Assembly (NCBI RefSeq): GCF_040869045.1
Contig: NC_090319.1
Location: 380,261,601 to 380,325,600 of the forward strand
Origin: Eurosta solidaginis
Lineage: Eukaryota > Arthropoda > Insecta > Diptera > Tephritidae
Reading direction: 5' to 3'
DNA length: 64,000 nt
Shown: one piece after another, positions 46,425 through 57,357 of the stretch
Position numbering within the stretch: the first letter of the stretch is position 1
Layout of the letters: each line of letters starts with the position of its first letter
Notes under the pieces: model-generated
What the model was told of the DNA's origin: nothing
Databases searched by the model: none
The model's input: only the letters and a program-made list of their open reading frames with translations
Program-made: the position numbers and the translations under genes

Positions 46425-46506
46425 TCGACCTCCTTATTTGTAAGATCGCGGGTTCGAATGAGCTCAAGGACTAACAATAATTGTTGTATCATTATTATTG
46501 CTTCTT
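46425..46506 (+). mobile_element. Second tRNA-like SINE family, forward copy
   Basis: AAGATCGCGGGTTCGAATGA has a good B box (GGTTCGAAT) followed by GCTCAAGGACTAACAATAAT. The same text lies in reverse at 47880-47965. No complete cloverleaf. Confidence 0.55.
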
Positions 46507-47749
46507 ATGCCTTTCATGAACATGAAATGGTATATTAACTTTGGTCCGATGTTTGTAACGTTGAGAAATTAGAAGATAGACTCACCATTAAGTATACCGA
46601 ATTGATCAGGGCGACGAACTGAGTTGATATAGCCATGTCCGTCTGTCCGTCCGTCCGTCTGTCTGTTTGAACGCAAGCTAGTCCCTCAAATTTTGAGATA
46701 TCTCAATGAAATTTGGCACAAGGATGTATTTTTGTATTATATTAGGCATTTGTCGGATCCGTTAGGATCGGACCACTATAATATATCTATACAACCGATC
46801 GTTCAGATAAGACGATTTTGGTCATTCCTTCCGCAATTTAGAAAGTATAAACGTGAAATTCAGTGATATATATTCTAATATATCATAGAAGATATCCTGA
46901 AAAAATCACTTTGATCGGATCTATATATAGTTATATCCCATACAACCGATCGTTCAGATAGAAACATTTTTGGCAATTTCTTCCTTAATTTCCAATATAA
47001 ACACGTTAAACTTGTTGATATTTATTCGAATATATCATAGAAGATTTCATGAAAAAATCATTTCGATCGGAGCTATATATAATATATATCCCATACAACC
47101 GATCGTTCAGATAGAACGATTTTTAACAATTTCTCCCTTAATTTCCAATATAAAAACGTTAAACTTCGTGATATTTATTCTAATATATCATAGAAGATAT
47201 CCTGAACAAATTACTTTTTATTCCATACAACCGATCGTTCAGATAGAAACATTTTTGGCAATTTCTTCCTTAATTTCCAATATAAACACGTTAAACTTGG
47301 TGTATTTATTCGAATATATCATAGAAGATTTCATGAAAAAATCATTTCGATCGGAGCTATATATAATATATATCCCATATAACCGATCGTTCAGATAGAA
47401 ACATTTTTGGCCATTTCCCACTTAATTTCCAATATAAAAACGTTAAACTTGGTGATATTTATTCGAATATATCATAGAAGATTTCCTGTAAAAATCATTT
47501 CGATTGGAGCTATATATAATATATATCCCATACAACCGATCGTTCAGATAAGGAGGTTTTTTGCCATATTTTATTTTATATTTATCTTAAAAATCGTTTA
47601 GGTATGTACATCTGTTCACTATACATTTCTTATCTTATACATCCGATTATTTGGAGATTACGAACGGGATAAGATTATTGTTCAGCCCTATTCATGAAAG
47701 GTATGAAGTCTTCGGCACAGCCGAAGACAGTCCCGTCCTTACTTGTTTT
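46507..47749 (+). mobile_element. DINE/Helentron-like element, second family
   Basis: It starts ATGCCTTTCATGAACATGAA, carries GCCATGTCCGTCTGTCCGTC, then a five-unit array with a step close to 152 bp. It ends with a perfect hairpin GTCTTCGGC-ACA-GCCGAAGAC (47708-47728), CAGTCCCGTC and CTTACTTGTT. The same ends, reversed, bound 49719-57000. Non-coding. Confidence 0.8.
46793..47560. repeat. 152-bp minisatellite, about five units
   Basis: The ACAACCGATCGTTCAGATA anchor occurs at 46795, 46946, 47099, 47231 (a 20-bp-shorter unit), 47383 and 47536. Chance frames across it repeat the same peptide because the units repeat. Confidence 0.9.
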
Positions 47750-47879
47750 TAATTTGAATAGAAGAAAGAAAAATGTTAGATAACTGCCAAAGCTCGTATA
47801 GATCCATTTCGGGAACTGGTGACAGCTAGCTTTGGCAGTTGTCTAAATATTTTCTTTTCAATTAGGAAAAAATTCATCA

Positions 47880-47965
47880 TAACAATAATAATGATACACA
47901 AATTATTGTTAGGCCTTGAGCTTGATTCGAACCCGCGATCTTAAAAGTTTGTCATTAAACATACT
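47880..47965 (-). mobile_element. Second tRNA-like SINE family, reverse copy
   Basis: Reverse complement reads AAGATCGCGGGTTCGAATCA, then AGCTCAAGGCCTAACAATAA. It forms an inverted pair with 46425-46506 around the DINE-like element. Confidence 0.55.
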
Positions 47966-48074
47966 TATGTGAAATACTTCAATCTAAGCCAGCACAGCTC
48001 TATAAACAAAGCTATAAAAACCAATTAAGATTGTCAAATATTCAAGTGAAATATGAGTTTAATTAAATACAAAG

Positions 48075-48330
48075 CTCGGATACGTGTTTTACGCCGATTC
48101 CGAACGGCATATGCAAGGAAGATGAGCTTTCACTGCGAAGCTTTTCACGGCAGATATACCTACATACACTTGGAGCGTTCGACAAATTACTGCCGAGGGT
48201 CGATCCTACTTTGACAAATTTTTTCTAACTCGAAAACTTTTTACTAAGTTTTCGACGTTAATTTGTCCGGTGCTTGAACCCAGGATCTTACGTTTGGCAA
48301 ACTGGCACCCAGCCCAAGTTAAAGGTATCA
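48075..48330 (-). mobile_element. Diverged SINE of the first family
   Basis: TTTTACGCCGATTCCGAACG, GCTTTCACTGCGAAGCTTTT and TGCCGAGGGTCGATCC correspond to the body of the SINE at 57005. CTTGAACCCAGGATC is its diverged head. Older than the other copies. Confidence 0.6.
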
Positions 48331-48630
48331 AAAGTAAATGTTTTTTTTTATTTACTCAGCCCATAATATGTTGCTTTAGAAAATTTTGCTCACCAAAGTA
48401 ACAAATTCAAGACATTTATATTATATTTCAGCCAAATGAAGTGTGCACAACTTTGGCAAAATATTTACTTATTATTTCTGAAAATAAAATTTCCTTTTAA
48501 TTGTTCATTAACATATATGCACAGTTGAATTTTTGTATTGAGCTGAGAGGTTGCGTGATATTTGTACAATGACTGTACTTTTAATAACTCAATACAGAAA
48601 AGCAGACTTGAAAGCAGTGCCCACAATTTT

Positions 48631-49711
48631 TATACTCAGCTGGGCAGAGCTCACAGATTATATTAATTTTTTTCGCATAACGGTCCCCTGTAATGGCATA
48701 AGCTAATCGAGATAGATATAGACTTCTATATATCAAATTGATCTGGGCGAAAGAAGAAATTAATTCAGCCATGTCCGTCCGTCCGTTCGCCAGTAAACAC
48801 AATAACTTGAGTAAATTTTGAGGTATCTTGATGAAATTCGGTATATAAGACCGCTATTTAAAATGAACGAAATCGGACTATAACCACGCCCACTTTTTCG
48901 ATATCGAACGTTTCGAAAAACTGAAAAAGTGCGATACTTCATTACCAAAAACGGATAAAGCGATGAAACTCTGTAGGTGGGTTGAATAGAAAATTATCAA
49001 ACTTTTGGACAAAGGGCGTGGCAACACCCACTTTTAAAAGAAGATAACTTAAAAGTTTTGCAAGCTGTAATTTGGCAGTCGTTGAAGATATCATGATGAA
49101 ATTTAGCAGGAACGTTATTCCTATTACTATATGTGTCTATAGTATGAATTGGCTAAATCGGATGACGAACACGGCCACTCTTTAAAAAAAACTTTTTAAA
49201 GTCAAGTTTTAACAAAAATTGATTATCTTTACGGTATATAAGTAAATTATGTCAAAATTCAACACCAGTAATGGTATGGTGCAACATAATACAAAAATAA
49301 AAGATAACTTCAAAATGGGCGTGACTCCGCACTTTTTCATTTAATTTGTTTAGAATACTTTTAATGACATAAGTCGAACAAAAATTTACCAATCCCTGTG
49401 AAATTTGGTAAGGGCTATGACGATAACTGTTTTCTGTGAAAAGGGGCGAACTCGGTTTGAAGCCGCGCCCAGTTTCTATATACAGTCGACCTTCTGTCCT
49501 TCCGCTCGGCCTTTAACACGATAACTTGAGCAAAAACAGATATATCTTTACTAAACTTAGTTCACATGCTTACCTGAACTCACTTTATCTCGGTATTAAA
49601 ACTGGGGCGAAATACGAAATTCGATATCGAAAATTTCGAAAAATGAAAAACATGCCATAATTCTATACCAAATATGAAAAAAGGGATGAAACATGGTAAT
49701 TGGATTGGTTT
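48631..49711 (+). mobile_element. DINE/Helentron-like element, left part (split by nested insertions)
   Basis: It starts TATACTCAGCTGGGCAGAGC and follows the order of 20181-21290 through GGGATGAAACATGGTAATTG. It breaks at AATTGGATTGGTTT (49698-49711) and resumes with the same 14 bases at 57358. Confidence 0.85.
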
Positions 49712-50059
49712 AAATAAAAACAAGTAAGAACGGGACTGTCTTCGGCTGTGCCGAAGAATTCATACCTTTCATGAATGGGGCTGAACAATAATCTTATCCC
49801 GTTCGTAATCTCCGAATAATCGCATGTATAAGATAAGAAATATATAGTGAACAGATCTACATACCTTAACGATTTTTAAGATAAATATAAAATAAAAAAC
49901 AGGTAGGTACTTTGTGTGAGGATGCAAAGTTTCAAGTTTTTTGTGGTCTGCGTGTAAAAACTATGACTACGAATCACGTATTTCAACAATATATGACGTA
50001 AACGTAACTATTTGATGAAATTTGATGAATTTTGAAGCTTCTAGCCGTAAAAAGGGGGC

Positions 50060-52510
50060 AAAATTAGAGTTTATATGGGGTATATAATATATATACCACC
50101 GATCTCTATGATTTTTTCAGACAACAATATATGCTATATACGTAAGCATATGGTGAAATTTGAAGCGTCTAGCTGTTAAAAAGGGGCAGAAATTGCGCAG
50201 TTTCTTATCTGATCAATCGGTTGTATGAGATATATACTATATATACTACCGATCTCAATGATTTTTTCAGACAACAATATATGCTATACACGTAAGCATT
50301 TGGTGAAATTTGAAGCTTCTAGCTGTTAAAATGGGGAAGAAATTGCGCAAAGTTTCTTATCTGAACAATCGGTTGTATGAGATATATACTATATATACCA
50401 CCGGTATCTATGATTTTCTCAGACAACAATATATGCTATACACGTAAGCATTTGGTGAAATTTGATCATATCTAAACGATTTTTAAGATAAATATAAAAT
50501 AAAAAATAGGTAGGTAATCTGTGTGAGGATGCAAAGCTTCACGTTTTTTGTGGTCTGCATGTAAAAACTATGACTACGAATCACGTATTTCAAAAATATA
50601 TGACGTAAACGTAACTATTTGATGAAATTTGATGAATTTTGAAGCTTCTAGCCGTAAAAAGGGGGCAAAAATGACAGTTTATATGAAGTATATAATATAT
50701 ATACCACCGATCTCTATGATTTTTTCAGACAACAATATATGCTATATACGTAAGCATTTTGTGAAACTTGAAGCTTCTAGCTGTTAAAACTGGGCAGAAA
50801 TTGCGCAAAATTTCTTATCTGAACAATCGATTGTATGAGATATATACTATATATACAACCGATCTCTATGATTTTTTCAGACAACAATATATGCTATATA
50901 CCTAAGCAATCGGTGAAATTTGAAGCTTATAGCTGTTAAAATGGGGTAGAAATTGCGAAAAGTTTCTTATCTGAACAATCGGTTGTATGAGATATATACT
51001 ATATATACAACCGATCTCTATGATTTTTCAGACAACAATATATGCTATAAACGTAAGCAATCGGTGAAATTTGAAGCTTATAGCTGTCAAAATGGGGTAG
51101 AAATTGCGAAAAGTTTCTTATCTGAACAATCGGTTGTATGAGATATATACTATATATACAACCGATCTCTATGATTTTTTCAGACAACAATATATGCTAT
51201 ATACGTAAGCAATCGGTGAAATTTGAAGCTTCTAGCTGTTAAAATGGGGCTAAAATTTGCGAAAATATATATATATATATACTATATATATATAGTATAT
51301 ATACCACCATATATAAACTATATATACCACCGATTTTTATGATTTTTTCAGACAACAATATATGCTATATACGTAAGCATTCGTTGAAATTTGAAGCCTC
51401 TAGCTCTTAAAATAGGGCAGTAATCACGAAAAGTTCCTTATCTGAACAATCGATTGTATGAGATATATACTATATATATAACCGATCTCTATGATTTTTT
51501 CAGACAACAATATATGCTATAAACGTAAGCAATCGGTGAAATTTGAAGCTTATAGCTGTCAAAATGGGGTAGAAATTGCGAAAAGTTTCTTATCTGAACA
51601 ATCGGTTGTATGAGATATATACTATATATACAACCGATCTCTATGATTTTTTCAGACAACAATATATGCTATAAACGTAAGCAATCGGTGAAATTTGAAG
51701 CTTATAGTTGTCAAAATGGGGTAGAAATTGCGAAAAGTTTCTTATCTGAACAATCGGTTGTATGAGATATATACTATATATACAACCGATCTCTATGATT
51801 TTTTCAGACAACAATATATGCTATATACCTAAGCAATCGGTGAAATTTAAAGCTTATAGCTGTTAAAATGGGGTAGAAATTGCGAAAAGTTTCTTATCTG
51901 AACAATCGGTTGTATGAGATATATACTATATATACAACCGATCTCTATGATTTTTTCAGACAACAATATATGCTATAAACGTAAGCAATCGGTGAAATTT
52001 GAAGCTTATAGCTGTCAAAATGGGGTAGAAATTGCGAAAAGTTTCTTATCTGAACAATCGGTTGTATGAGATATATACTATATATACAACCGATCTCTAT
52101 GATTTTTTCAGACAACAATATGTGCTATATACCTAAGCAATCGGTGAAATTTGAAGCTTATAGCTGTTAAAATGGGGTAGAAATTGCGAAAAGTTTCTTA
52201 TCTGAACAATCGGTTGTATGAGATATATACTATATATACAACCGATATCTATGATTTTTTCAGACAACAATATATGCTATAAACGTAAGCAATCGGTGAA
52301 ATTTGAAGCTTATAGCTGTCAAAATGGGGTAGAAATTGCGAAAAGTTTCTTATCTGAACAATCGGTTGTATGAGATATATACTATATATACGACCGATCT
52401 CTATGATTTTTTCAGACAACAATATATGCTATATACGTAAGCAATCGGTGAAATTTGAAGCTTCTAGCTGTTAAAATGGGGCTAAAATTTGCGAAAATAT
52501 ATATATATAT
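50060..52510. repeat. 152-bp satellite-like array, about 16 units (left part)
   Basis: The anchor TTGTATGAGATATATACTAT recurs at 50221, 50373, 50831, 50983, 51134, 51454, 51606, 51758, 51910, 52062, 52214 and 52366, a step of 151-152. Each unit has CTATGATTTTTTCAGACAAC, CGGTGAAATTTGAAGCTT and CGAAAAGTTTCTTATCTGAA. Units at 51450-52450 are almost identical. The array resumes at 56384-56740 beyond the LTR element. Confidence 0.95.
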
Positions 52511-52513
52511 ATA

Positions 52514-52517
52514 CTAT
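52514..52517. repeat. 4-bp target duplication, left
   Basis: CTAT, repeated at 56384-56387. Flank and LTR ends also allow a 5-bp reading (ACTAT), sharing one base with the LTR end. Confidence 0.7.
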
Positions 52518-53192
52518 TGTTACGAATATTAGCAAAACTAAGGAGTGCTGTCAGCTCTAAGCCGATCTAAGCAGTGACGTGAATGCACATCAATAATTCA
52601 ATCATTATGTATCTACATAAACGAATAAATAATTGCGTCTACACATATGTACACATTCCGACGAGCAACATTTACATACAAGGCAGCAAGAGATGAGATG
52701 TCACACACCGATGAATTTACTTATACGCTTATGTGTGTGCGGGAGACTGTAAACTACAAACACATGCATATACCTTATCTGAGTTGTCACAAGAGAGAGC
52801 AATAATTTGTGCACGTAGTTGTGGCTGGCGATTTTGTAGCCGAAACAACTAGTAACTTCTGGAAATCGAAGAGCCTAGAAGTATGCAGCGTAAACTATAA
52901 AAGCGGCGCCAGCGAGTAAGAAGGAATTCAGTTTGATTTGAGTTGTCAAGCAGTTTGATTAAGACGATACCTAGCGAGCAATAGCAGTGCTATTTTGAAT
53001 AGTAGAGTGTCATTGAGCTATCAATCAGTGTGGTTATTAAGCAAGCTATTCGTTGCACAGTTTGTTATTGTGAAGTACTTTAATAAAGGCCATTTTGCAT
53101 TATTACAAATTGGAGTTATTTATTCAACAGTTTAGTGATTCGAACTTAGCAGAGGATTACAAATAAGAGGATTTACAAGCAATTTCGTTACA
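52518..53192 (+). repeat. 5' LTR of pol-less retrotransposon
   Basis: 675 bp, from TGTTACGAATATT to CAATTTCGTTACA. It has a TATA box ACTATAAAAG at 52894-52903 and a poly(A) signal AATAAA at 53082-53087. It differs from the 3' LTR at only five positions by my alignment. Confidence 0.95.
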
Positions 53193-53194
53193 AT

Positions 53195-53209
53195 TGGTGT
53201 CAGAAGAGG
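53195..53209 (+). promoter_or_regulatory. tRNA primer-binding site
   Basis: TGGTGTCAGAAGAGG begins two bases after the LTR. TGGTGTCAG pairs with a tRNA 3' end CUGACACCA; tRNA-Leu is the likely primer. Confidence 0.75.
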
Positions 53210-53243
53210 AATTGTTGAATAAATTCCAAAGGACAACAAGGAC

Positions 53244-55697
53244 ATGGCAAAGTTCGGTGAATTGAAGATCCAGCAACTAAAGAAGGAGTTGGAGACCCGT
53301 GGATTGAATACAAGCGGCGTTAAACTTGAACTTCAGGCCCGGCTACGAGAGGCAATGGAAGCAGAAGGAATTGATGTGGAAGAGCATGTCTTTCATCTTG
53401 ATAGCGAGGAGACAACAAAAATTGAAGAGAAAAACGAAACATCGCAGACGGTTACCAGTACAGACTTGAACATGATTTTAGCTGCAATATCTGCTCAAAC
53501 ATCGACAGTGTCATCTCAACTGGCAGAACAGCAAACATATATGGAATCGCAGGAGAACCGACTAACATCGAAGATTGAAGCACAACTTGAAGAACAGAAG
53601 ACGTATATGGTATCCCAACTGGAGTCGCAGGAAACCCGTATAACATCCAAGATGGAAACGCAATTGGACGAACAGAAGACATATATGGCATCCCAACTGG
53701 AATCGCAGGAGACACGCATAACATCAAAGATGGAAGAACAAGAAGAGCGCTTATCATTACAGGTGGCACAAATGTCTTCACAGTTAGAAGCACAGGAAGC
53801 AAGGGTAACATCAAAGCTGGAAGCGCAGGATGCAAAAATCGCTCAATTTCAGGCAGAAGTCGATGATTTGAAGGGTCGTATGGAGCAGTTACAATTAAAT
53901 CGTCCAGCAGTTTCAGCGAGTAATCCAAAGGTAAAAACACCATCCTTTGACGGTTCTGTTCCTTTCCAGGTCTTTAAGCTACAGTTTGAGAAGACCGCAG
54001 CAGTGAACAACTGGAATGTGGAAGATAAAGTTGCCGCGCTCTTCGTAGCATTGAAGGGACCAGCTGCCGAAATCTTACAGACTATTCCAGAGTACGAACG
54101 GAACAGTTATGACGCATTGATGGCTGCTGTAGAACGACGTTATGGAAGCGAGCATAGAAAACAGATATTCCAAATTGAGTTGCAAAACCGCTACCAAAAA
54201 GCAAATGAGACATTGCAGGAATTTGCTTCAGATGTTGAAAGGTTGGCTCATCTCGCAAATGCGGACGCACCCGTGGAATACACTGAAAGGGTAAAAATCC
54301 AGAGTTTCATAAATGGCATACGGGACGTGGAAACGAAGCGAGCTACATACGCAAACCCAAAGCTGACATTTTCTGAAACGGTATCACATGCATTGACTCA
54401 GGAAACGGCGTCATTATTGAGTAAACCAGCATACAAAGCTCATCGTGTGGAAGTAGAAAGGCCGGAGTGGGTAGACACAATTTTGGAAGCACTAAGGGGA
54501 TCTCAACAGAAGAATGCCGGAGTTATTAAATGTTTCAAGTGCGGCAACCCAGGTCACATTGCACGTCATTGCGATCTTGGTCCTAATAGTTCAAACAATG
54601 TGGGTGGCCGTAAACGCAAAGCTGGCGGAAATGAGCAAGAGCGTGTCGAAAATAAAGAACGAAAACTTGCCCCGGCTGTTGAATGTCCTGTGATATCTGT
54701 GTCGCAGATTGGAAGGAAATCAAGCAGTCTTACCATCAGAGGGAATGTGGATGGTAAAGAGCGTGTACTGACTGTAGATACGGGGGCATCTCATTCCTTG
54801 ATTCGATCTGATTTGGTCTACAGGGGAATAAAGTCATTACCTGGAGCGAGGTTGCGTACGGTCACAGGCGACTATAACCAAGTTCAGGGAGAAGTAATAT
54901 GTGAAATCCTAATTGGGAAGGTCATGGTTCTACACAAATTCGTTGTGGCGGAGATCGTTGATGAAGTTATATTGGGAGTGGATTTCTTGGTTGACCATGA
55001 CATCAAGATCGATATGCAGAGAAGGGTGATGCATTATGAGAACCAAGATGTGCCACTTAACTTCAGTTTGGAAAAAGGGTTCAGCAGTAAGCGAGTGCTG
55101 GTCGAGGAGATTCGACAGAGACCACGAAAGTCAAGGAAAGTAGATCGAGCAAAGGTTGATGGATCGAATGTGCCAAATAAAGCGAAATTAAAAGTACCTG
55201 CGAGGAAAAGACCGGCATCAACAAACCCTAATGGACGCACTAAATTCACTGAAAGAATTTTTCAGAAAGAATGCAAGGATGATTTCAAGCCAGCGCGCAC
55301 TTTTGTTGGGAAACGTCGGAACGATACTGAGTATGTGAAGCCAATCCGTCAAGAACAAGCTCTACAAAGTAGTTCTTCATTGACCAAGCAACAGAGTGCG
55401 AGAGAACGATCCAGAATAATGAGTAGTAAGATGGAACACAGGTACGACAGGGAAAATAATTCGGAAGGTTTCCGGAATGGAGATTTGGTACTGTTAAACA
55501 ACCCTGACCGGCGGAAAGGTGTCCCAGCCCAATTTCGGTGCAGTTGGGAAGGCCCGTACAAGATTGTGAAGAAGCTCAGTGATACCATCTACCGCATACA
55601 AAGCATTGAGAAACCACGGAGTAGAAGAGTGGTACATTTGGCGATGCTAGCAGCGTTTAGATCGAGAGATTTGTCTGATCGGGACGATCAGACTTAG
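53244..55697 (+). CDS. Gag-protease-integrase C-terminus fusion protein of a pol-less LTR retrotransposon
   Basis: Uninterrupted 817-codon frame. Residues about 5-40 form a SAP-like motif (LKIQQLKKELETRGLNTSG). About 60-225 form a coiled coil made of 26-residue repeats (QLESQETRITSKM units). About 230-400 form the capsid region (PSFDGSVPFQVFKLQFEKTA, RRYGSEHRKQIFQIELQNRY). C430-C443 is a CCHC knuckle (CFKCGNPGHIARHC). D512 begins the aspartic protease site (VDTGASHSLI), with ILGVDFL as the second flap-side motif. A basic linker (about 600-715) follows, and 743-817 form the Ty3/gypsy integrase C-terminal GPY/F domain (FRNGDLVLLNNPDRRKG, CSWEGPYKIVKKLSDTIYRI). No reverse transcriptase, RNase H or integrase catalytic core lies between. 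The start was chosen because it follows the primer site by 34 bases and gives the SAP motif. It likely assembles particles and is mobilised by enzymes from another element. Confidence 0.92.
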   Translation: MAKFGELKIQQLKKELETRGLNTSGVKLELQARLREAMEAEGIDVEEHVFHLDSEETTKIEEKNETSQTVTSTDLNMILAAISAQTSTVSSQLAEQQTYMESQENRLTSKIEAQLEEQKTYMVSQLESQETRITSKMETQLDEQKTYMASQLESQETRITSKMEEQEERLSLQVAQMSSQLEAQEARVTSKLEAQDAKIAQFQAEVDDLKGRMEQLQLNRPAVSASNPKVKTPSFDGSVPFQVFKLQFEKTAAVNNWNVEDKVAALFVALKGPAAEILQTIPEYERNSYDALMAAVERRYGSEHRKQIFQIELQNRYQKANETLQEFASDVERLAHLANADAPVEYTERVKIQSFINGIRDVETKRATYANPKLTFSETVSHALTQETASLLSKPAYKAHRVEVERPEWVDTILEALRGSQQKNAGVIKCFKCGNPGHIARHCDLGPNSSNNVGGRKRKAGGNEQERVENKERKLAPAVECPVISVSQIGRKSSSLTIRGNVDGKERVLTVDTGASHSLIRSDLVYRGIKSLPGARLRTVTGDYNQVQGEVICEILIGKVMVLHKFVVAEIVDEVILGVDFLVDHDIKIDMQRRVMHYENQDVPLNFSLEKGFSSKRVLVEEIRQRPRKSRKVDRAKVDGSNVPNKAKLKVPARKRPASTNPNGRTKFTERIFQKECKDDFKPARTFVGKRRNDTEYVKPIRQEQALQSSSSLTKQQSARERSRIMSSKMEHRYDRENNSEGFRNGDLVLLNNPDRRKGVPAQFRCSWEGPYKIVKKLSDTIYRIQSIEKPRSRRVVHLAMLAAFRSRDLSDRDDQT

Positions 55698-55708
55698 GTG
55701 GAGGGCAG
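55698..55708 (+). promoter_or_regulatory. Polypurine tract
   Basis: GTGGAGGGCAG lies directly between the stop codon and the 3' LTR, the plus-strand primer position. Confidence 0.7.
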
Positions 55709-56383
55709 TGTTACGAATATTAGCAAAACTAAGGAGTGCTGCCAGCTCTAAGCCGATCTAAGCAGTGACGTGAATGCACATCAATAATTCAATCATTATG
55801 TATCTACATAAACGAATAAATAATTGCGTCTACACATATGTACACATTCCGACGAGCAACATTTACATACAAGGCAGCAAGAGATGAGATGTCACACACC
55901 GATGAATTTACTTATACGCTTATGTGTGTGCGGGAGACGGTAAACTACAAACACATGCATATACCTTATCTGAGTTGTCACAAGAGAGAGCAATAATTTG
56001 TGCACGTAGTTGTGGCTGGCGATATTGTAGCCGAAACAACTAGTAACTTCTGGAAATCGAAGAGCCTAGAAGTATGCAGCGTAAACTATAAAAGCGGCGC
56101 CAGCGAGTAAGAAGGAATTCAGTTTGATTTGAGTTGTCAAGCAGTTTGATTAAGACGATACCTAGCGAGCAATAGCAGTGCTATTTTGAATAGTAGAGTT
56201 TCATTGAGCTATCAATCAGTGTGGTTATTAAGCAAGCTATTCGTTGCACAGTTTGTTATTGTGAAGTACTTTAATAAAGGCCATTTTGCATTATTACAAA
56301 TTGGAGTTATTTATTCAACAGTTTAGTGATTCGAACTTAGCAGAGGATTACAAATAAGAGGATTTACAAGCAAATTCGTTACA
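55709..56383 (+). repeat. 3' LTR of pol-less retrotransposon
   Basis: 675 bp, TGTTACGAATATT to CAAATTCGTTACA, with the same TATA and AATAAA signals as the 5' copy. Confidence 0.95.
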
Positions 56384-56740
56384 CTATATATATATAGTAT
56401 ATATACCACCATATATAAACTATATATACCACCGATTTTTATGATTTTTTCAGACAACAATATATGCTATATACGTAAGCATTCGTTGAAATTTGAAGCC
56501 TCTAGCTCTTAAAATAGGGCAGTAATCACGAAAAGTTCCTTATCTGAACAATCGGTTGTATGGGATATATGCTATATATACGACCGATCTCATCAATTTT
56601 TTCAGGCAACAATACGTGCAATATACGAAAGTATATGGTGAAGTTTGAAGCTTCAATCTGTTAAATTGGGTAAGATATTACAAAAATCTTCTTTTTCTGA
56701 AAAATCGGTTGTATGGAGGATATATGCTATAGTGGTCCGA
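56384..56740. repeat. 152-bp array, right remainder
   Basis: Resumes CTATATATATAT and continues with two or three more diverged units (CCACCGATTTTTATGATTTT; AATCGGTTGTATGGGATATA). The unit text at 56398-56560 closely repeats 51290-51450. Confidence 0.85.
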
Positions 56741-57004
56741 TCCGGTCGGTTCCGACAAATGTCTAATCGGACACCCAAATACACCCGCTCACCAAATTTT
56801 ATCAAGATATCTCAAAAATTGAGGGACTAGTTTGCATACAAACAGACAGACGGACAGACGGACATGGCTAAATCAACTCAGCTCTTCAACCTGATTATTT
56901 CGGTATACTTAATGGTGGGTCTATCTATTTTCCTTTAAGGACTTACAATTTTCGGTTTCGTGACGAAATTAATATACCATTTCATTTTCATGAAAGGTAT
57001 AAAA

Positions 57005-57357
57005 ATAAATGTAAGGCGCGATAACCTCCGAAGAGATCTAAGGCCGAGCTTCTCTTCCAATTTGCGTCGTGCTCCTATTGATTTTCCCTACAAATTTGCC
57101 GGACGGGACCTACATGTTTTATGCCGACTCCGAACGGCATCTGCAAGGCAGATGAGTTTTCACTGAGAGCTTTTCATGGCAGAAATACACCCGGAGCGCT
57201 TGCCAAACACTGCCAAGGGGTGACCCCGCTAAGAAAAATTTTCTTCTAATTGAAAAACCTTATTTCTAAAATTTTGATGTTGCTTTGCCCGGGGTGCGAA
57301 CCCAGGGCATACGGTGTGATAGGCGGATCACGCTACCATCACACCACGGTGGCCGCC
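57005..57357 (-). mobile_element. Full-length tRNA-derived SINE
   Basis: Reverse strand: head GTGGTGTGATGGTAGCGTGA...CTGGGTTCGCACCCCGGGC, body CTTGGCAGTGTTTGGCAAGC, CATGAAAAGCTCTCAGTGAA and GATGCCGTTCGGAGTCGGCA, tail ending GAGGTTATCGCGCCTTACAT. The duplication AATTGGATTGGTTT (49698-49711, 57358-57371) bounds SINE plus the later DINE-like insertion, so the SINE went in first by LINE-type integration. Confidence 0.85.

Larger units (their letters stand above)
49719..57000 (-). mobile_element. DINE/Helentron-like element, second family, hosting an LTR retrotransposon
   Basis: The left terminus is AACAAGTAAGAACGGGACTG with the hairpin GTCTTCGGC-TGT-GCCGAAGA. The right terminus is ATTTTCATGAAAGGTAT, preceded by GACGGACAGACGGACATGGC. 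These are the reversed ends of 46507-47749. The body is a long 152-bp array interrupted at 52518-56383 by an LTR element. It was inserted in the AT-rich tail of a SINE. Confidence 0.85.

Noticed and set aside
46970..47398. 142-codon frame with internal peptide repeats
   Set aside because: The repeats mirror the 152-bp DNA monomer and the frame is broken in neighbouring units.
50060..52510. CRISPR-like array
   Set aside because: Repeats are contiguous 152-bp monomers without unique spacers, in a eukaryotic genome.
53452..53943. 163-codon minus-strand frame
   Set aside because: Shadow of the repetitive coiled-coil coding region on the other strand.
52518..56383. Infectious retrovirus with envelope gene
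   Set aside because: The single frame ends at the integrase tail, followed directly by the purine tract and LTR, and there is no room for an envelope frame.
57290..57357. tRNA gene
   Set aside because: A and B boxes are present, but the arms do not form a cloverleaf and the unit continues into a SINE body.
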